Shown here piece by piece: positions 1 through 10,139 of a DNA stretch of 64,000 nt. The notes under the pieces were generated by a model. That model ran no database searches and was not told the origin of the DNA. It was given only the letters and a program-made list of their open reading frames with translations. Positions within the stretch are counted from its first letter, which is position 1. Each line of letters begins with the position of its first letter. This stretch comes from Erinaceus europaeus (Eukaryota > Chordata > Mammalia > Eulipotyphla > Erinaceidae): contig NC_080164.1 of the NCBI RefSeq assembly GCF_950295315.1, positions 110,566,447-110,630,446 on the forward strand. Reading direction: 5' to 3'. Both the position numbers and the translations under genes were made by a program.

Positions 1-153
1 GTCTTCTGATCTATCCTCCTACTTGCTGCCTTCTAATGGGTGAATTTAAGCCATTGACATTGTTGATATTATAAATTTAAAGTATTGAAGTGCCATTATT
101 CAACATTTTTTATTTGCTCTGATATATTGCAAGTATTTTGGTGATGTTCTTGT

Positions 154-1225
154 TTGTAGGAAGACTTTTAGAAACTCTTTCAGGGAAGGCTTGGTGATGG
201 TTGCCTCCTTTAACTGTTTCTTGTCTTAGAAGGATTTTATCCTTCCATCTAGTATAATGAAAGTCTAACAGTCTAATTATAATCTAACTATAACTATAAT
301 CTAACTATAACTATAATCTAACTATAACTATAATCTAACTATAACTATAATCTAATTATAACTATGATCTAACTATAATCTAACTATAATCTAACAGTCT
401 AACTATAATCATAGTTTTTCATTGAGAGCTTGATAGATATCTTGCTATTCTCTTCTGGGTTTTAGAGTTTGAGTGGAGAAGTTTGCTCATAGTCTTTGGG
501 TTTTCCCCTGTATGTGAGTTTTTGTTTTTCTCTTGCAGCCTTTAGGATACTTTTTTAATCTTTACTTCTTTCTATTGCAACTATTATGTGTCTTAGTGTC
601 TTCAGGTCTGAGTTGAATCTGTTTGGGATTCTCTGGGCCTCTTGAATGTTAACGTTCTTTCTGTTATTTAGAGCTGAGAAGTTTTCTTCTATAATTTCCT
701 CTAGGATGTTTACTTCTCCTTCCTCTCTTTCTTCCTCTGGTAGGCCAGTTATTTGAATGTTACTTCTTTTGAGATCATCCCATATTTATGTTGTTGTCAG
801 TTTCTCTCAACCTCTTTTTTTGCTCTATTACCATCTTCCTAGTTTTCTCTAGCTCATCCTCTGGCTGCTTCTGTTTTCTGTTTTCCCTTCCGTCTGCTTC
901 CTTCTTCAATTCAGATATGTTTTACCTTGCTCAGTTATGGTAGGCATTAACTTGCTCTTCTTGTTGGCCCTTTAGATCATCTATTTTAGCTTTAATTTCT
1001 CTAATTACCTTGAGGTAGCGAGTATTTTACTTCACGGTCTCATCTGTTATTTCCCTATTTCTGATATCCTTTTCTTCCATAGCTGTCCTCACTTCTGTGA
1101 TTAATAGGTCAATTAATGTTTGGACCTTTTCATACTTATAGTTGCTTCTGGCTTCCTTTGATTTATCTCTGAGATTCTGTCTTCCTCATTGCTACAGTTT
1201 ATTTAGCTGCTTTTTATTTGACCAT
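154..1225 (-). pseudogene. Decayed L1 ORF1
   Basis: The start codon is placed at 1225-1223 (reverse strand) by alignment with the ORF1 start at 50648, and the end near 154 by the position of the homologous stop at 49734. Recognisable stretches on the reverse strand include the coiled-coil coding part (about 800-1100) and the C-terminal part (160-560). Many stops and frameshifts are present, and a 17-bp satellite has expanded inside the C-terminal part at 281-387. L1 ORF1 normally encodes a trimeric RNA-binding chaperone that coats L1 RNA; this copy cannot. Confidence 0.6.
281..387. repeat. 17-bp minisatellite grading into 11-bp units
   Basis: Five consecutive 17-bp units of AATCTAACTATAACTAT (281-365, the fifth with one change) are followed by two 11-bp units, (A/G)ATCTAACTAT (366-387). 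The array lies within the L1 ORF1 remnant at a point where the intact copy has only a short CAGGATATATTAT-like segment, so it arose by local expansion after insertion. Confidence 0.9.
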
Positions 1226-2162
1226 TTTTTTATTTATGTGTTTTGTATGTTTGTGCCCTCTCTACTTACATTCAGCTGTTGTGTTGAGTGAGGAAATGCA
1301 CCACTAAACCAAAATCCTATTACAACTAAGGTCACAAACCTCAGAAAATACAACAACAACAAAAGCAATGATTAACACAGTTCAACCAAAACCTTTTAGC
1401 TACAAAGACACTCCCTACCAAAAATAAAAAAAAAAAACAAAATAAAAAACCAAACAACAATATCTCAAAAAATGCAAGGCAATAACAGAAAATTTAAAAA
1501 ATCCAGTATCAAACATAAGTTTAAAAAATTGTGGGAAAGGAGATGAAATAAAGGAAGAGAGAGATTGAGAGATAAAGAAAAACCTTTCCATGTCAGTCTT
1601 CTTGCACAAGATAGGTCATAGATATGCACAAGTGAATACAGCAAATAAAGGAGCAAGGGCTAAGATTTTTCAAATAAGAGAGAAGGAAAAAAAAAGAATC
1701 AAGGGGAAGAGAAAGAGAGAAAGGGAGAGGGAGGGGGGGGGAGAGAGAAAGGGAAAATAGAGAAATGAAAGAAACTTTACTACCACAATAGAGAGCACAA
1801 CCAGTAAATGCAACACACCAGCAGCTGAGGCTGATTTTGGTGAGAGGAAGGAGAAGGGAAAATAAACTAAAATCAATGAGAAAAAAAAAATCAGACTGAC
1901 TAATAACAACAACAACAAAAAGCCAAACCAAAGAAAACAAGAAAAATAGAAAACAAACAAAAACAAAACAAAACAAAGACATAATCATTAGTGTGCAGTT
2001 TTAAACTTTTCCAAATTGGCTATTGAAAACCTCTTCACTTTCCTAAACAGAACAAAAAACAATTGCAAAAAAGCAACATAAATTAAAGGGCTAGAGGTGA
2101 GAAAAAAAGATGCCTTAGGGCAGAATGTTCTCATCGATCCAGAAGAGGCAAAAGATTGGTCA

Positions 2163-2184
2163 AAGAAGTTGACCAATAAGAAAG
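2163..2184. repeat. Left target-site duplication of rearranged L1
   Basis: These 22 bases match 7018-7039 at 21 of 22 positions (A versus C at the 16th). The core reads AAGTTGACCAAT. The pair brackets the whole L1 and shows that its three segments arrived in one event or were rearranged within one insertion. Confidence 0.9.
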
Positions 2185-3338
2185 AACTATATGCCACCAA
2201 GCTAGAGAATCTGGAAGAAATGGAACAATTCCTAGAAACCTATGCACTTCCAAAACTGAACCAAGAAGAACTACAAAATCTAAATGCACCAATCACAGAC
2301 AAAGAAATTGAAACTGTTATTAAGAATCTCCCCAACAACAAAAGTCCTGGACCAGATGGCTTCACAAAGGAATTCTACAAAACTTTCAGGAAACAGTTAA
2401 TACCCATACTTCTTAAGCTATTCCATAAGATTGAAGAAACAGGAATACTCCCTTCCACCTTTTATGAAGCCAACATCACTCTGATACCAAAAGCTGATAG
2501 GGACAGAACAAAAAGGAAAACTACAGACCAATATGTCTGATGAACAAAGATGCCAAAATATTAAACAAGATCTTGGCCAACCAGATACAGCAACACATCA
2601 AAAAGATTGTTCAACATGACCAAGTGGGATTCATCCCAGGAATGCAAGGCTGGTTCAACATCCATAAGTCAATCAATGTCATTCACCACATCAATCAAAG
2701 CAGAGCCAAAAACCACATGATTATCTCAATAGATGCAGAGAAAGCCTTTGACAAAATCCAAAACCCATTCATGCTCAAAACTCTACAAAAAATGGGAATA
2801 TATGGGAAATTCCTCAAGATAGTAGAGTCTATATATAGCAAATGTACAGCCAACATCATACTCAATGGACAGAAGCTGAAAGCATTCCCCCTCAGATCGG
2901 GGACTAGACAGGGCTATCCACTGTCACCGTTACGCTTCAACATAGTATTGGAAGTTCTTGCCATAGCAATCAGGCAAGAGAAAGAAATCAAAGGGATACA
3001 GATTAGAAGGGAAGAAGTCAAGCTCTCACTATTTGCAGATGATATGATAGTATACATAGAAAAACATAAAGAATCCAGCAGAAAACTACTGGAAATTATC
3101 AGGCAATATAGCAAGGTATCAGGCTACAAAATCAATGTACAAAAATCAGTGGCATTTCTTTATGCAAACACTAAATCTGAAGAAAAGACATCCAGAAATC
3201 ACTCCCATTTACTGTTTCAGCAAAATCAATCAAATACCTAGGAATAAAGTTGACCAAATAAGTAAAAGACTTGTATGCTGAAAACTATGAGTCACTACTC
3301 AAGGAAATAGAAACTGATACTAAGAAATGGAAAGATAT
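2185..3338 (+). pseudogene. L1 ORF2 fragment, reverse-transcriptase part
   Basis: This is the reverse-transcriptase core of L1 ORF2 on the forward strand, starting within the linker just before the thumb/finger region and ending after the palm. Visible marks are [11 protein letters not shown] (about 2335-2367), [12 protein letters not shown] (about 2628-2662), [24 protein letters not shown] (normally RQGCPLSPL) and the catalytic [10 protein letters not shown] at about 3032-3061. The frame shifts near 2515-2540, where normal ENYRPIS coding is altered, and again near 3184, where two bases of a GAA GAA run are missing. Endonuclease coding is absent. The first few codons of any open frame here come from flanking DNA, not L1. 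Confidence 0.88.
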
Positions 3339-4058
3339 TTAGATTTTGTAGTTCTTCTTGGTTCAGTTTTGGAAGTGCATAGGTTTCTAGGAATTGTTCC
3401 ATTTCTTCCAGATTCTCTAGCTTGGTGGCATATAGTTCTTTATAGAAGTTTCGCAGAATTCTCTGGATTTCTGTGGTGTCAGTTGTGATATCTCCTGTAT
3501 CGTTTACAATTCTATTAATTTGAGTCTTCTCTCTTTTTTGTTTGGTGAGTCTGGCTAGGGGTTTGTCAATTTTGTTTAATCTTTCAAAGAACCAACATTT
3601 GGCTTCATTGATCTATTGTATGGTTCTTTTATTTTCGATGTTGTTTATTTCTGCTCTAACTTTAGTGATTTCTGTCCTTCTGGTTGCTTTAGAGTTTCTT
3701 TGTTCCTCTTCCTCTAAGTCCTAGAGGTGTGTAGTAAGGTCGTTCATTTGGGCTTCTTCTTGGTGTTTAATATGTGATTGTATGGCTATAAGTTTCCCTC
3801 TCAGTACTGCTTTCGCTGTGTCCCAAATATTTTGATAGGTTGTGTCTTCATTTTCATTAGTTTCCAGGAACATTTGAATTTCCTGTTTGAGTGAGTCTCT
3901 GACCCAGTGGTTCTTAAGGAGCATGTCGTTTAGTTTCCAAATTCTGTGGCTTTTAATAATTTTCTGTTTGTTGTTAAATGTTAGTTTTACTCCACTGTGG
4001 TCTGAGAAGATACTTGGGATGATTTCAATGTTCTTGAATATATTGATGCTGTCTTTGT
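3338..4058 (-). pseudogene. L1 ORF2 fragment in inverted orientation
   Basis: Read on the reverse strand, this 720-bp piece encodes the end of the endonuclease domain and the following linker of ORF2. It includes [20 protein letters not shown] (3924 downward) and the segment containing [21 protein letters not shown]. It is close to the same region of the full-length copy (48329-49050) but is flipped relative to the ORF2 segments on both sides. A stop interrupts the frame near 3721. It is the inverted arm of the rearranged insertion, not a separate L1, because it has neither its own A-tail nor its own target-site duplication. Confidence 0.85.
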
Positions 4059-5667
4059 GGCATTTCTTTATGCAAACACTAAATCTGAAGAAGAAGACAT
4101 CCAGAAATCACTCCCATTTACTGTTTCAGCAAAATCAATCAAATACCTAGGAATAAAGTTGACCAAAGAAATGAAAGACTTGTATGCTGAAAACTATGAG
4201 TCGCTACTCAAGGAGATAGAAACTGATACCAAGAAATGGAAAGATACCCCATGCTCATGGATTGGAAGAATAAATATCATCAAAATGAATATTCTCCCCA
4301 GAGCAATATACAAATTTAATGCAATACCCATCAAAGTTCCACCAAGCTTCTTTAAGAGAATAGAACAAACACTACAATCATTTATCTGGAACCTGAAAAC
4401 ACCTACAATTGCCAAAACCATCTTAAGGAAAAGAAACAGAAATGGAGGCATCACACTCCCAGACCTTACACTATATTATAAAGCCATCATCATCAAAACA
4501 GCATGGTACTGGAACAAAAATAGGCACACAGACCAGTGGAACAGAATTGAAAGCACAAAAGTAAATCCCAACACCTATGGGCATCTAATCTTTGATAAGG
4601 GGGCCCAAAGGATTAAATGGAAAAAGGAGGCTCTCTGCAATAAATGGTGCTGGGAAAACTGGGTTGAAACATGCAGAAGAATGAAATTGAACCACTTTAT
4701 CTCACCAGAAACAAAAATCAACTCCAAATGGATCAAAGACCTAGATGTCAGACCAGAAACAATCAAATACTTAGAGGAAAATATTGGTAAAACATGTTCC
4801 CACATACACCTCAAGGACATCTTTGATGAATCAAACCCAATTGCAAGGAAGACCAAAGCAGAAACAAACCAATGGGACTACATCAAATTGAAAAGCTTCT
4901 GCACATCCAAAGAAACTATTAAACAAACAGAGAGACCCCTCACAGAATGGGAGAAGATCTTCACATGCCAGACATCAGACAAGAAACTCATCACCAAAAT
5001 ATATAAAGAGCTCAGCAAACTTAGCACCAAGAAAGCAAATGACCCCATCCAAAAATGGGAAGAGGATATGAACAAAACATTCACCTCAGAGGAGATACAA
5101 AAGGCTAACAAACATGAAAAACTGCTCTAGGTCACTGATTGTCAGAGAAATGCAAATTAAGACAACACTAAGATACCACCTCACTCCTGTAAGAATGCCA
5201 TACATCAAAAAGGACAGCAGCAACAAATGCTGGAAAGGATGTGGGGACAGAGGAACCCTTTTACATTGCTGGTGGGAATGTAAATTGGTCCAGCCTCTGT
5301 GGAGAGCAGTCTGGAAAACTCTCTGCAGGCTAGACATGGACCTTCCATATGACCCAATAATTCCTCTCCTGGGGTTATACCCCAAGGACTCCAAAACACC
5401 CAACCAAAAAGAGGTGTGTACTCCTATGTTCATAGCAGCACAATTCATAATAGCTAAAACCTGGATGCTACCCAGGTGCCCAACAACAGATGAGTAGCTG
5501 AGAAAGCTGTGGTATATATATACAATGGAATACTATGCAGCTATCAAGAACAATGAACCCACCTCTCTGACCCATCTTGGACAGAGCTAGAAGGAATTAT
5601 GTTAAGTGAACTAAGTCAGAAAGATAAAGATGAGTATGGGATGATCCCACTCATCAACAGAAGTTGA
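4057..5667 (+). pseudogene. L1 ORF2 C-terminal part
   Basis: The forward segment resumes in the post-palm part of ORF2 and runs to the natural ORF2 stop (TGA 5665-5667). The first 357 codons are open to about 5130, where a short deletion at the [12 protein letters not shown] position shifts the frame. The next open part carries the C-terminal cysteine/histidine motif [18 protein letters not shown] (about 5228-5281), typical of L1 ORF2 and needed for RNA handling. A stop (TAG) replaces tryptophan in the [12 protein letters not shown] segment near 5494. The piece repeats 190 bp already present at 3149-3338. Confidence 0.88.
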
Positions 5668-7017
5668 TTAAGAAGATCTGAAAGGGAAACTAAAAGCAGG
5701 ACCTGATCAAATTGTAAGTAGGGCACCAAAGTAAAAACCCAGTGGTGAGGGGTAGACATGCAGCTTCCTGGGCCAGTGGGGGGTGGGAGTGGGCAGGAGG
5801 GATGGGTCAGAGTCCTTTGGTGGTGGGAATGGTGTTTATATACACTCCTAGCAAAATGTAGACAAATAAATCAGTAGTTAATTAATATGAGAGGGGAAAA
5901 ATCAATTGTATGTCTCAAAGTTTCTCAAAACACAAACTGAATCCTTTTAATATATAGGCTGTGTATTTGATATGCAGACTCTCTCAAAAGCCTATACCAA
6001 GTAGATTAGAAGCATCCAATAGCACAGCTATATACAAGATACTGGATACTCTATAGGAAACCATAACAAAAGGACTTTTCAAAGTTAACCCAATTAACAA
6101 ATAATGTGATGATAACATTAACTATCGATTGTCTTTTTGAACCCTAAGACAGCAGGAACCTCACATCTCCACTATAGAGCCCCTGCTTCCCCCAGTCCTG
6201 GAACCCTTGGATAGGGCCCACTTTCCCGTATGCATCTCCCAATCCAAACCGAATAATATTGCATCCGCCGATCACAACCTAACCAACGCAACGATTGCCA
6301 CCTCAACATGCTTCACCTCAGAATGTGTCCAGAGACTTCACGTGTGGAATGACAACCCTTCAGCTTCATTACTCGGGTGAGACCTTTCCTTTTATAGTAC
6401 ACTCTAATTTCATCTCAGGTAGTTCACTTTCTAACAAAGTCCCATAACCTAGATATATACCAGTTTCTGTGAGAGAGAGCTTATGTTCACACATATCCAT
6501 AAACTACTGCAAAATATATACCTGAAAGCAGAAGTACACTAGAGTTTGCAGTGAGTACCCCCCTAACACTTCCTCTCCACTATTCCAAGCTTGGGATCCA
6601 TAATTGCTCAACAAATTGTTTGGCTTCATATGTTAACTCTCTTTTCAATCACCAGGTTCCAGATGCCACCAGGATGCTGGCCAGGCTTCCCTGGATTGAA
6701 GACCCCACCAATGTGTCCTGGAGCTCTGTTTCCCCAGAGACACACCTTACTAGGGAAAGAGAGAGGCAGACTGGGAGTATGGACCGGCTAGTCAATGCCC
6801 ATGTTCAGCGGGGAAGCAATTACAGAAGCCAGACCTTCTACCTTCTGCAACCCTCAACGACCCTGGGTCCATGCTCCCAGAGGGCTAGAGAATGGGAAAG
6901 CTATCAGGGGAGGGGGTGGGTTATGGAGATTGGGTGGTGGGAATTGTGTGGAGTTGTACCCCTCCTACCTTATGTTTTTGTTCATTAATCCTTTCTTAAA
7001 TAAAAAATTTAAAAAAA
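5668..7017 (+). other. Long-class L1 3'UTR and poly(A) tail
   Basis: About 1.35 kb separates the ORF2 stop from the A-tail. The same sequence lies in reverse at 44487-45849. The distal part (about 6640-7000) also resembles the tail of the half-L1 at 22815-23185 and several solo tails in the window. An AATAAA-like signal lies at about 6999-7005, directly before the A-run. Short open frames here are incidental. Confidence 0.85.
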
Positions 7018-7039
7018 AAGAAGTTGACCAATCAGAAAG
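7018..7039. repeat. Right target-site duplication of rearranged L1
   Basis: Matches 2163-2184 at 21 of 22 positions and follows directly on the L1 A-tail. Confidence 0.9.
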
Positions 7040-7465
7040 ACTTACAGCCCCCTTGAGGAGAGAAATGGGGTGGGTTGGGGAAGCTCCTTCTGATGGCTCC
7101 TGGCTGTGCCTGGAATCTTGAGAATGAGATTGTCCTCACAGGAGGCCTCTTTGTCAGTGGCTGGTTCCTTTGCTCCTCTGGAGTGAGGAGGGTGGGGTAA
7201 CCTCCCACCATCACCACCACAGATGGTTGATCTTAAACTCAAAACTCCACTCAATGTTCCTTGTCTTTTCTGTATCTTGTTCCAGCATATATGTGATCTA
7301 TGGTTCTCTTACTTGTCTCCACTGTGACCCCTCCAGAACTATTCCTCCACTACTGGCCTGGAAATCTTACCCTCACTCGTATTTTCTCAGTTTTAAACAG
7401 CTACTTTGCAGAGAGAAAGTCAGGAGATGTTATTATGTCACCATCTTGGCTCGGTGGAGCCCCCA
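7040..7465 (-). mobile_element. Probable continuation of the old reverse L1 5'UTR
   Basis: Once the forward L1 is removed, this sequence joins directly to 2163. On the reverse strand its far end reads CCAAGATGGTGACATAA (about 7437-7453), resembling the AAGATGG start seen at the 5' ends of the L1 copies at 51955 and 58342. This fits the 5' end of the old L1 that begins at the left window edge. The intervening sequence is not clearly alignable to the younger 5'UTR, so this is an inference from position and the terminal motif. Confidence 0.4.
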
Positions 7466-7511
7466 TGTATTTATCTTCTATGCACTAATAAAGTGCCATG
7501 GAAATATCCCC

Positions 7512-7665
7512 CCAATTAAAAAAAACTTTAAAAAATTATCTTTATTTATTCATTGGATAGAGATAGTCAGAAATTGAGAAGGTAAGCGAGATAGAGAGAC
7601 AAAGAGACACCTGTAGCCCTGCTTTATCACTTGCAAAGCTTTCCCCTGTACTTTATATGACAGAT
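7512..7665 (-). mobile_element. SINE group II, partial
   Basis: Reverse-strand SINE: it starts with the T-rich complement of the A-tail, then ATTGGATAGAGATAGTCAG, a purine-rich middle and CACCTGTAGCCCTGCTT. The tRNA-like head is missing. Confidence 0.75.
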
Positions 7666-7669
7666 CATT

Positions 7670-8298
7670 AAAATCAGAATCAGAAAAAAATCCAATATTT
7701 GCTTTCCTTTTCCCTATTGTATACATAGAATTAATTATATGATAAATTAATCATTTCAAGTTCAGGAAAATGCAATGACAAGAAGACATTAGAAATCATG
7801 GCTTCATTTTGATCTATGTAATGGAATGAAGGTATAATTACAGAAAATCTTTGCTTATTGGTTTTGAAAGGTAAACTTATTTTTATTTCCTATGTTTTAT
7901 TCTTACCTTTAGGGTTTCTATGTTTCATACTGTAAACCACTAAATCACCCATAAAGTATTTAAAAAAATGAAAAGATACACACTATTATTTTTATATTAA
8001 ATTTCTTAAATAATCCAAATGACATTTCCTTCAACAAAATGATATTTCATTTATTTTCTTTCTTGGTTATTATTTATGCATGATTTTAGGCCATCTCTCT
8101 ACACAGATATTTCTATTAATGACAAAATTTATGTTAACATGCTAGAAATAATATTATCATTATAGACCTCTTGGGTTTCAAAGAAGTTTATAGAATCTAC
8201 CCTTAATTTTGCTAGTGAACAACTATACAAAACACATGTATGATTATTGTAACTTGGTAAATAAGATTATCAAACGATTTGTTCTTTATATCTAAATA
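7670..8298. other. AT-rich sequence, nothing recognised
   Basis: No open frame of interest, repeat family or RNA gene could be supported in this 630-bp AT-rich stretch. Confidence 0.6.
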
Positions 8299-8685
8299 CT
8301 TTTTTCAGACACCAAGTTACAGATGCTACCATGATGCCAACCTGACTTCCCCAGGCAGATATCTTCACCAATGTGTCCTGCAATCCTACCTCTCCAGAGC
8401 CCTATACCACCAGTGAAAGATAGAAACAGGGTAGGAGTATGGATTGACCTGCTAAGGCCCATGTTCAGTGAAGAAGCAATTACAGATGACAGAACTTCCA
8501 CCTTCTGCACCCCATAAAGATCCTGGGTCCATGCTTCTGGAGAGATAAAGAATAGGAAAGCTTTCAAGGGAGAGGATGAGATACAGAACTCTGGAAGTGG
8601 GAATTGTATGGAATTGTACCCCTCTTAACTCATGGTCTTGTCAATATTTTTTACTTTATAAATAAAATAAATCCTTTCCTCTTCT
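8299..8685 (+). mobile_element. L1/half-L1 3' tail, 5'-truncated
   Basis: Begins ACACCAAGTTACAGATGCTA and ends in TTTATAAATAAAATAAAT. It is the same tail that closes the half-L1 at 22810-23185 and, more distantly, the long-class L1 3'UTR. No coding part remains. Confidence 0.75.
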
Positions 8686-8825
8686 GTTTTATGAAGCCTT
8701 GGTTTTTATATGTAAACTTTTTATTGGGGGGTTGATTGTTTATTAAAAAGTTGTTGTCATATAGATACAACCATTCATTTCCCTATGAAAAGTATTTGAA
8801 AGACACTCTCCCCTCCACCTAGGTC

Positions 8826-8831
8826 CTTTCC
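8826..8831. repeat. Left 6-bp target-site duplication (CTTTCC)
   Basis: Identical to 9388-9393; brackets the TG...CA element. Confidence 0.75.
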
Positions 8832-9387
8832 TGTTGGGCAGTACGCCAGCTTCCCCCTGCTTATCCCTACAGTCTATTTACATAACCTAGGAACTGCTCT
8901 GCCTGCAGGGCATTGCTTTAATCCCCACTGGTCTTTTTGCTCTGCCCCCTCTCATAATCACCCTGATTTCCACCAGTCTCTTTTCACTCCACCCTCTCTA
9001 CGTCACATCCTGTTTCCACCCTACTTGGCGAGTATATATACAGCTGCTCTTCTGTTTTAACACACTTGGGATTGCCTTCTGGCTCCGAGAGTTCCAGAAT
9101 CTATCTCCTGTGGATGCTAGCTCAACATGAGTTCCTGATTCCTCTCCCATGCAGCAGCCTAGGTTGGCTCCAGTTTAGTTCTCTCCAACCCAGAGAGCAC
9201 TTGCTCGGGAAGAAGCACCCTCAGGCTATCCCAGCATTGGAAAAGGAGAGAAGGAATCAGTGAGAAAAGACATTGTGAACCAGTGGGGATTAAACCAGTG
9301 CCCTGCAGGCAGGGTGGTTTCTAGGTAACTAGTTATGTGTAATAGACTGCAGGGATAAGCAGGGGGAAGCTGGCGTACTGCCCAACA
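8832..9387 (+). mobile_element. LTR-like element with long inverted terminal arms
   Basis: The element starts TGTTGGGCAGTACGCC and ends with the exact reverse complement. The outer 37 bases are perfectly inverted-repeated, and imperfect inverted similarity extends over 8832-8931 and 9280-9387. The centre has promoter-like features: an ACGTCAC motif at about 9000-9006 and TATATA at 9033-9040. The TG...CA ends and 6-bp duplication of CTTTCC are as expected for integrase-mediated insertion of a class II (ERVK-like) LTR. Known LTRs end in only a few inverted bases, so the 100-bp arms are unusual. No retroviral gene is present. An uncharacterised DNA transposon with 6-bp duplications is the alternative. 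Confidence 0.6.
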
Positions 9388-9393
9388 CTTTCC
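9388..9393. repeat. Right 6-bp target-site duplication (CTTTCC)
   Basis: Identical to 8826-8831. Confidence 0.75.
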
Positions 9394-9559
9394 TACCATA
9401 GTGCCCCAGGACCCCAGAGCCTCTCTGTCCCATCCCTCTCCCTCCTTCTCCTGAGTTTTTTGCTCTGGTGCAATACACCACACCCAGTCCAAGTTTCGCC
9501 TATATATTCCCTTACTGTTCTTGCTTATCAATTTCCACCTATGAGAGAGATCATCTGGT

Positions 9560-9860
9560 ATGTTTTTTTAAAGAGAAGTTTTAGGTTCACAACAAAATTC
9601 ATAGAGTAAGCCCTGAGACAATGTTCCCCATTAGTAACCTAGCAACTCCTGTACCCCCCCCAGTTTATTTATTGCATTTGATAGGTGTATTTGTATAATC
9701 ATAATCACTTAAAGTTTGTATTTTGCTTGGTGATTCACCCTTGGAGCTGTCTGTTTTGTAGACTTGGGTTAATGCAACCTGTGTCTGTCATGGGATTCAC
9801 ACAGCATTTTCACAGATTGAAAACAAGTTCTGTTTTCATTCCATTGTTCTCACCAACTGA
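9560..9860 (-). mobile_element. Probable ancient L1M-type 3'UTR
   Basis: The order AGAAGTTTTAGGTTCACA, a C-run before AGTTTATTTATTGCATTTG, then ATTCACCCTTGGAGCTGTCTG and CATGGGATTCACACAGC resembles the 3'UTR of old mammalian L1 subfamilies read in reverse. Assigned from memory of the family pattern; divergence is high. Confidence 0.4.
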
Positions 9861-9905
9861 TATTTTCTCCCCTTAATTTTTCATATTGTCTTCTTGTGTC
9901 TTTTT

Positions 9906-10132
9906 AATTGATATATTATTTACTTATTAATTTTTAAAATATTGTCTTTGTTTTGGACAGAGAAAGAGAGAAATTGAGAGGGGAGAGGGAGAGATAGAGA
10001 GGAAAAGAGAGAACTACAGCCCTGCTTAACCACTCATGAAGCTTTTCCTCTGCAGGTGGGGACCAGGGACTTGAACCTGGTCTTTGTGCACTGTAGTGTG
10101 TGCATTTAACCAGGTGTACCACTGCCAGGGCC
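9906..10132 (-). mobile_element. SINE group II, near full length
   Basis: The reverse strand carries the complement of the A-rich tail, the purine-rich block, CTCTGCAGGTGGGGACCAGG and the head complement ACCAGGTGTACCACTGCC. The head is of tRNA type, and its B-box region reads GACTTGAACCTGG. Confidence 0.85.
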
Positions 10133-10139
10133 TATCACA

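Larger units (their letters stand above)
1..2163 (-). mobile_element. Old L1, 5' half (ORF2 start, ORF1, 5'UTR), reverse strand
   Basis: Read on the reverse strand, 1-130 matches the start of L1 ORF2, 154-1225 matches ORF1 and 1226 onward looks like 5'UTR, in the same order as the better-preserved copy at 44487-51955. The region carries many substitutions and no long open frame, so it is old. The part from about 1400 to 2163 is purine-rich and only loosely like the younger 5'UTR, so its assignment is inferred. The element appears to resume at 7040 after a forward L1 that landed inside it. Its 3' part lies left of the window. Confidence 0.65.
2185..7017 (+). mobile_element. L1 retrotransposon, 5'-truncated, with internal inverted segment
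   Basis: The element runs forward (2185-3338), backward (3338-4058) and forward again (4057-7017), ending in AATAAAAAATTTAAAAAAAAA. Taking the copy at 44487-51955 as reference, the segments correspond to 48432-47276, 48329-49050 (inverted) and 47466-44510. About 190 bp of ORF2 is therefore present twice (3149-3338 and 4057-4246), and the inverted piece overlaps the first segment by about 100 bp. Junctions show 2-nt (AT) and 5-nt (GTGGC) microhomology. A 22-bp target-site duplication flanks the whole. Confidence 0.92.
8702..9556 (-). mobile_element. Old L1 3' end (short 3'UTR class) hosting a TG...CA insertion
   Basis: The reverse-strand L1 3'UTR starts TTTTTATTGGGGGGTTGAT, the complement of an AATCCCCCAATAAA-type end, and continues after the insertion with TTTTTTGCTCTGGTGCAATACACC and the last ORF2 codons (CCACCTATGAGAGAGATCATC). 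Removing 8832-9393 restores the expected CTAGGTCCT...CCAGGACC order seen at 16010-16045 and 35640-35680. Confidence 0.7.

Noticed and set aside
281..387. Regular short repeats resembling a CRISPR-like array
   Set aside because: Units are directly adjacent with no unique spacers and lie in an L1 remnant of a mammalian genome; this is a minisatellite.
1415..1988. Reverse-strand frames rich in Phe, Leu and Ser
   Set aside because: Generated by the purine-rich, A-rich L1 5'UTR-like stretch; low complexity.
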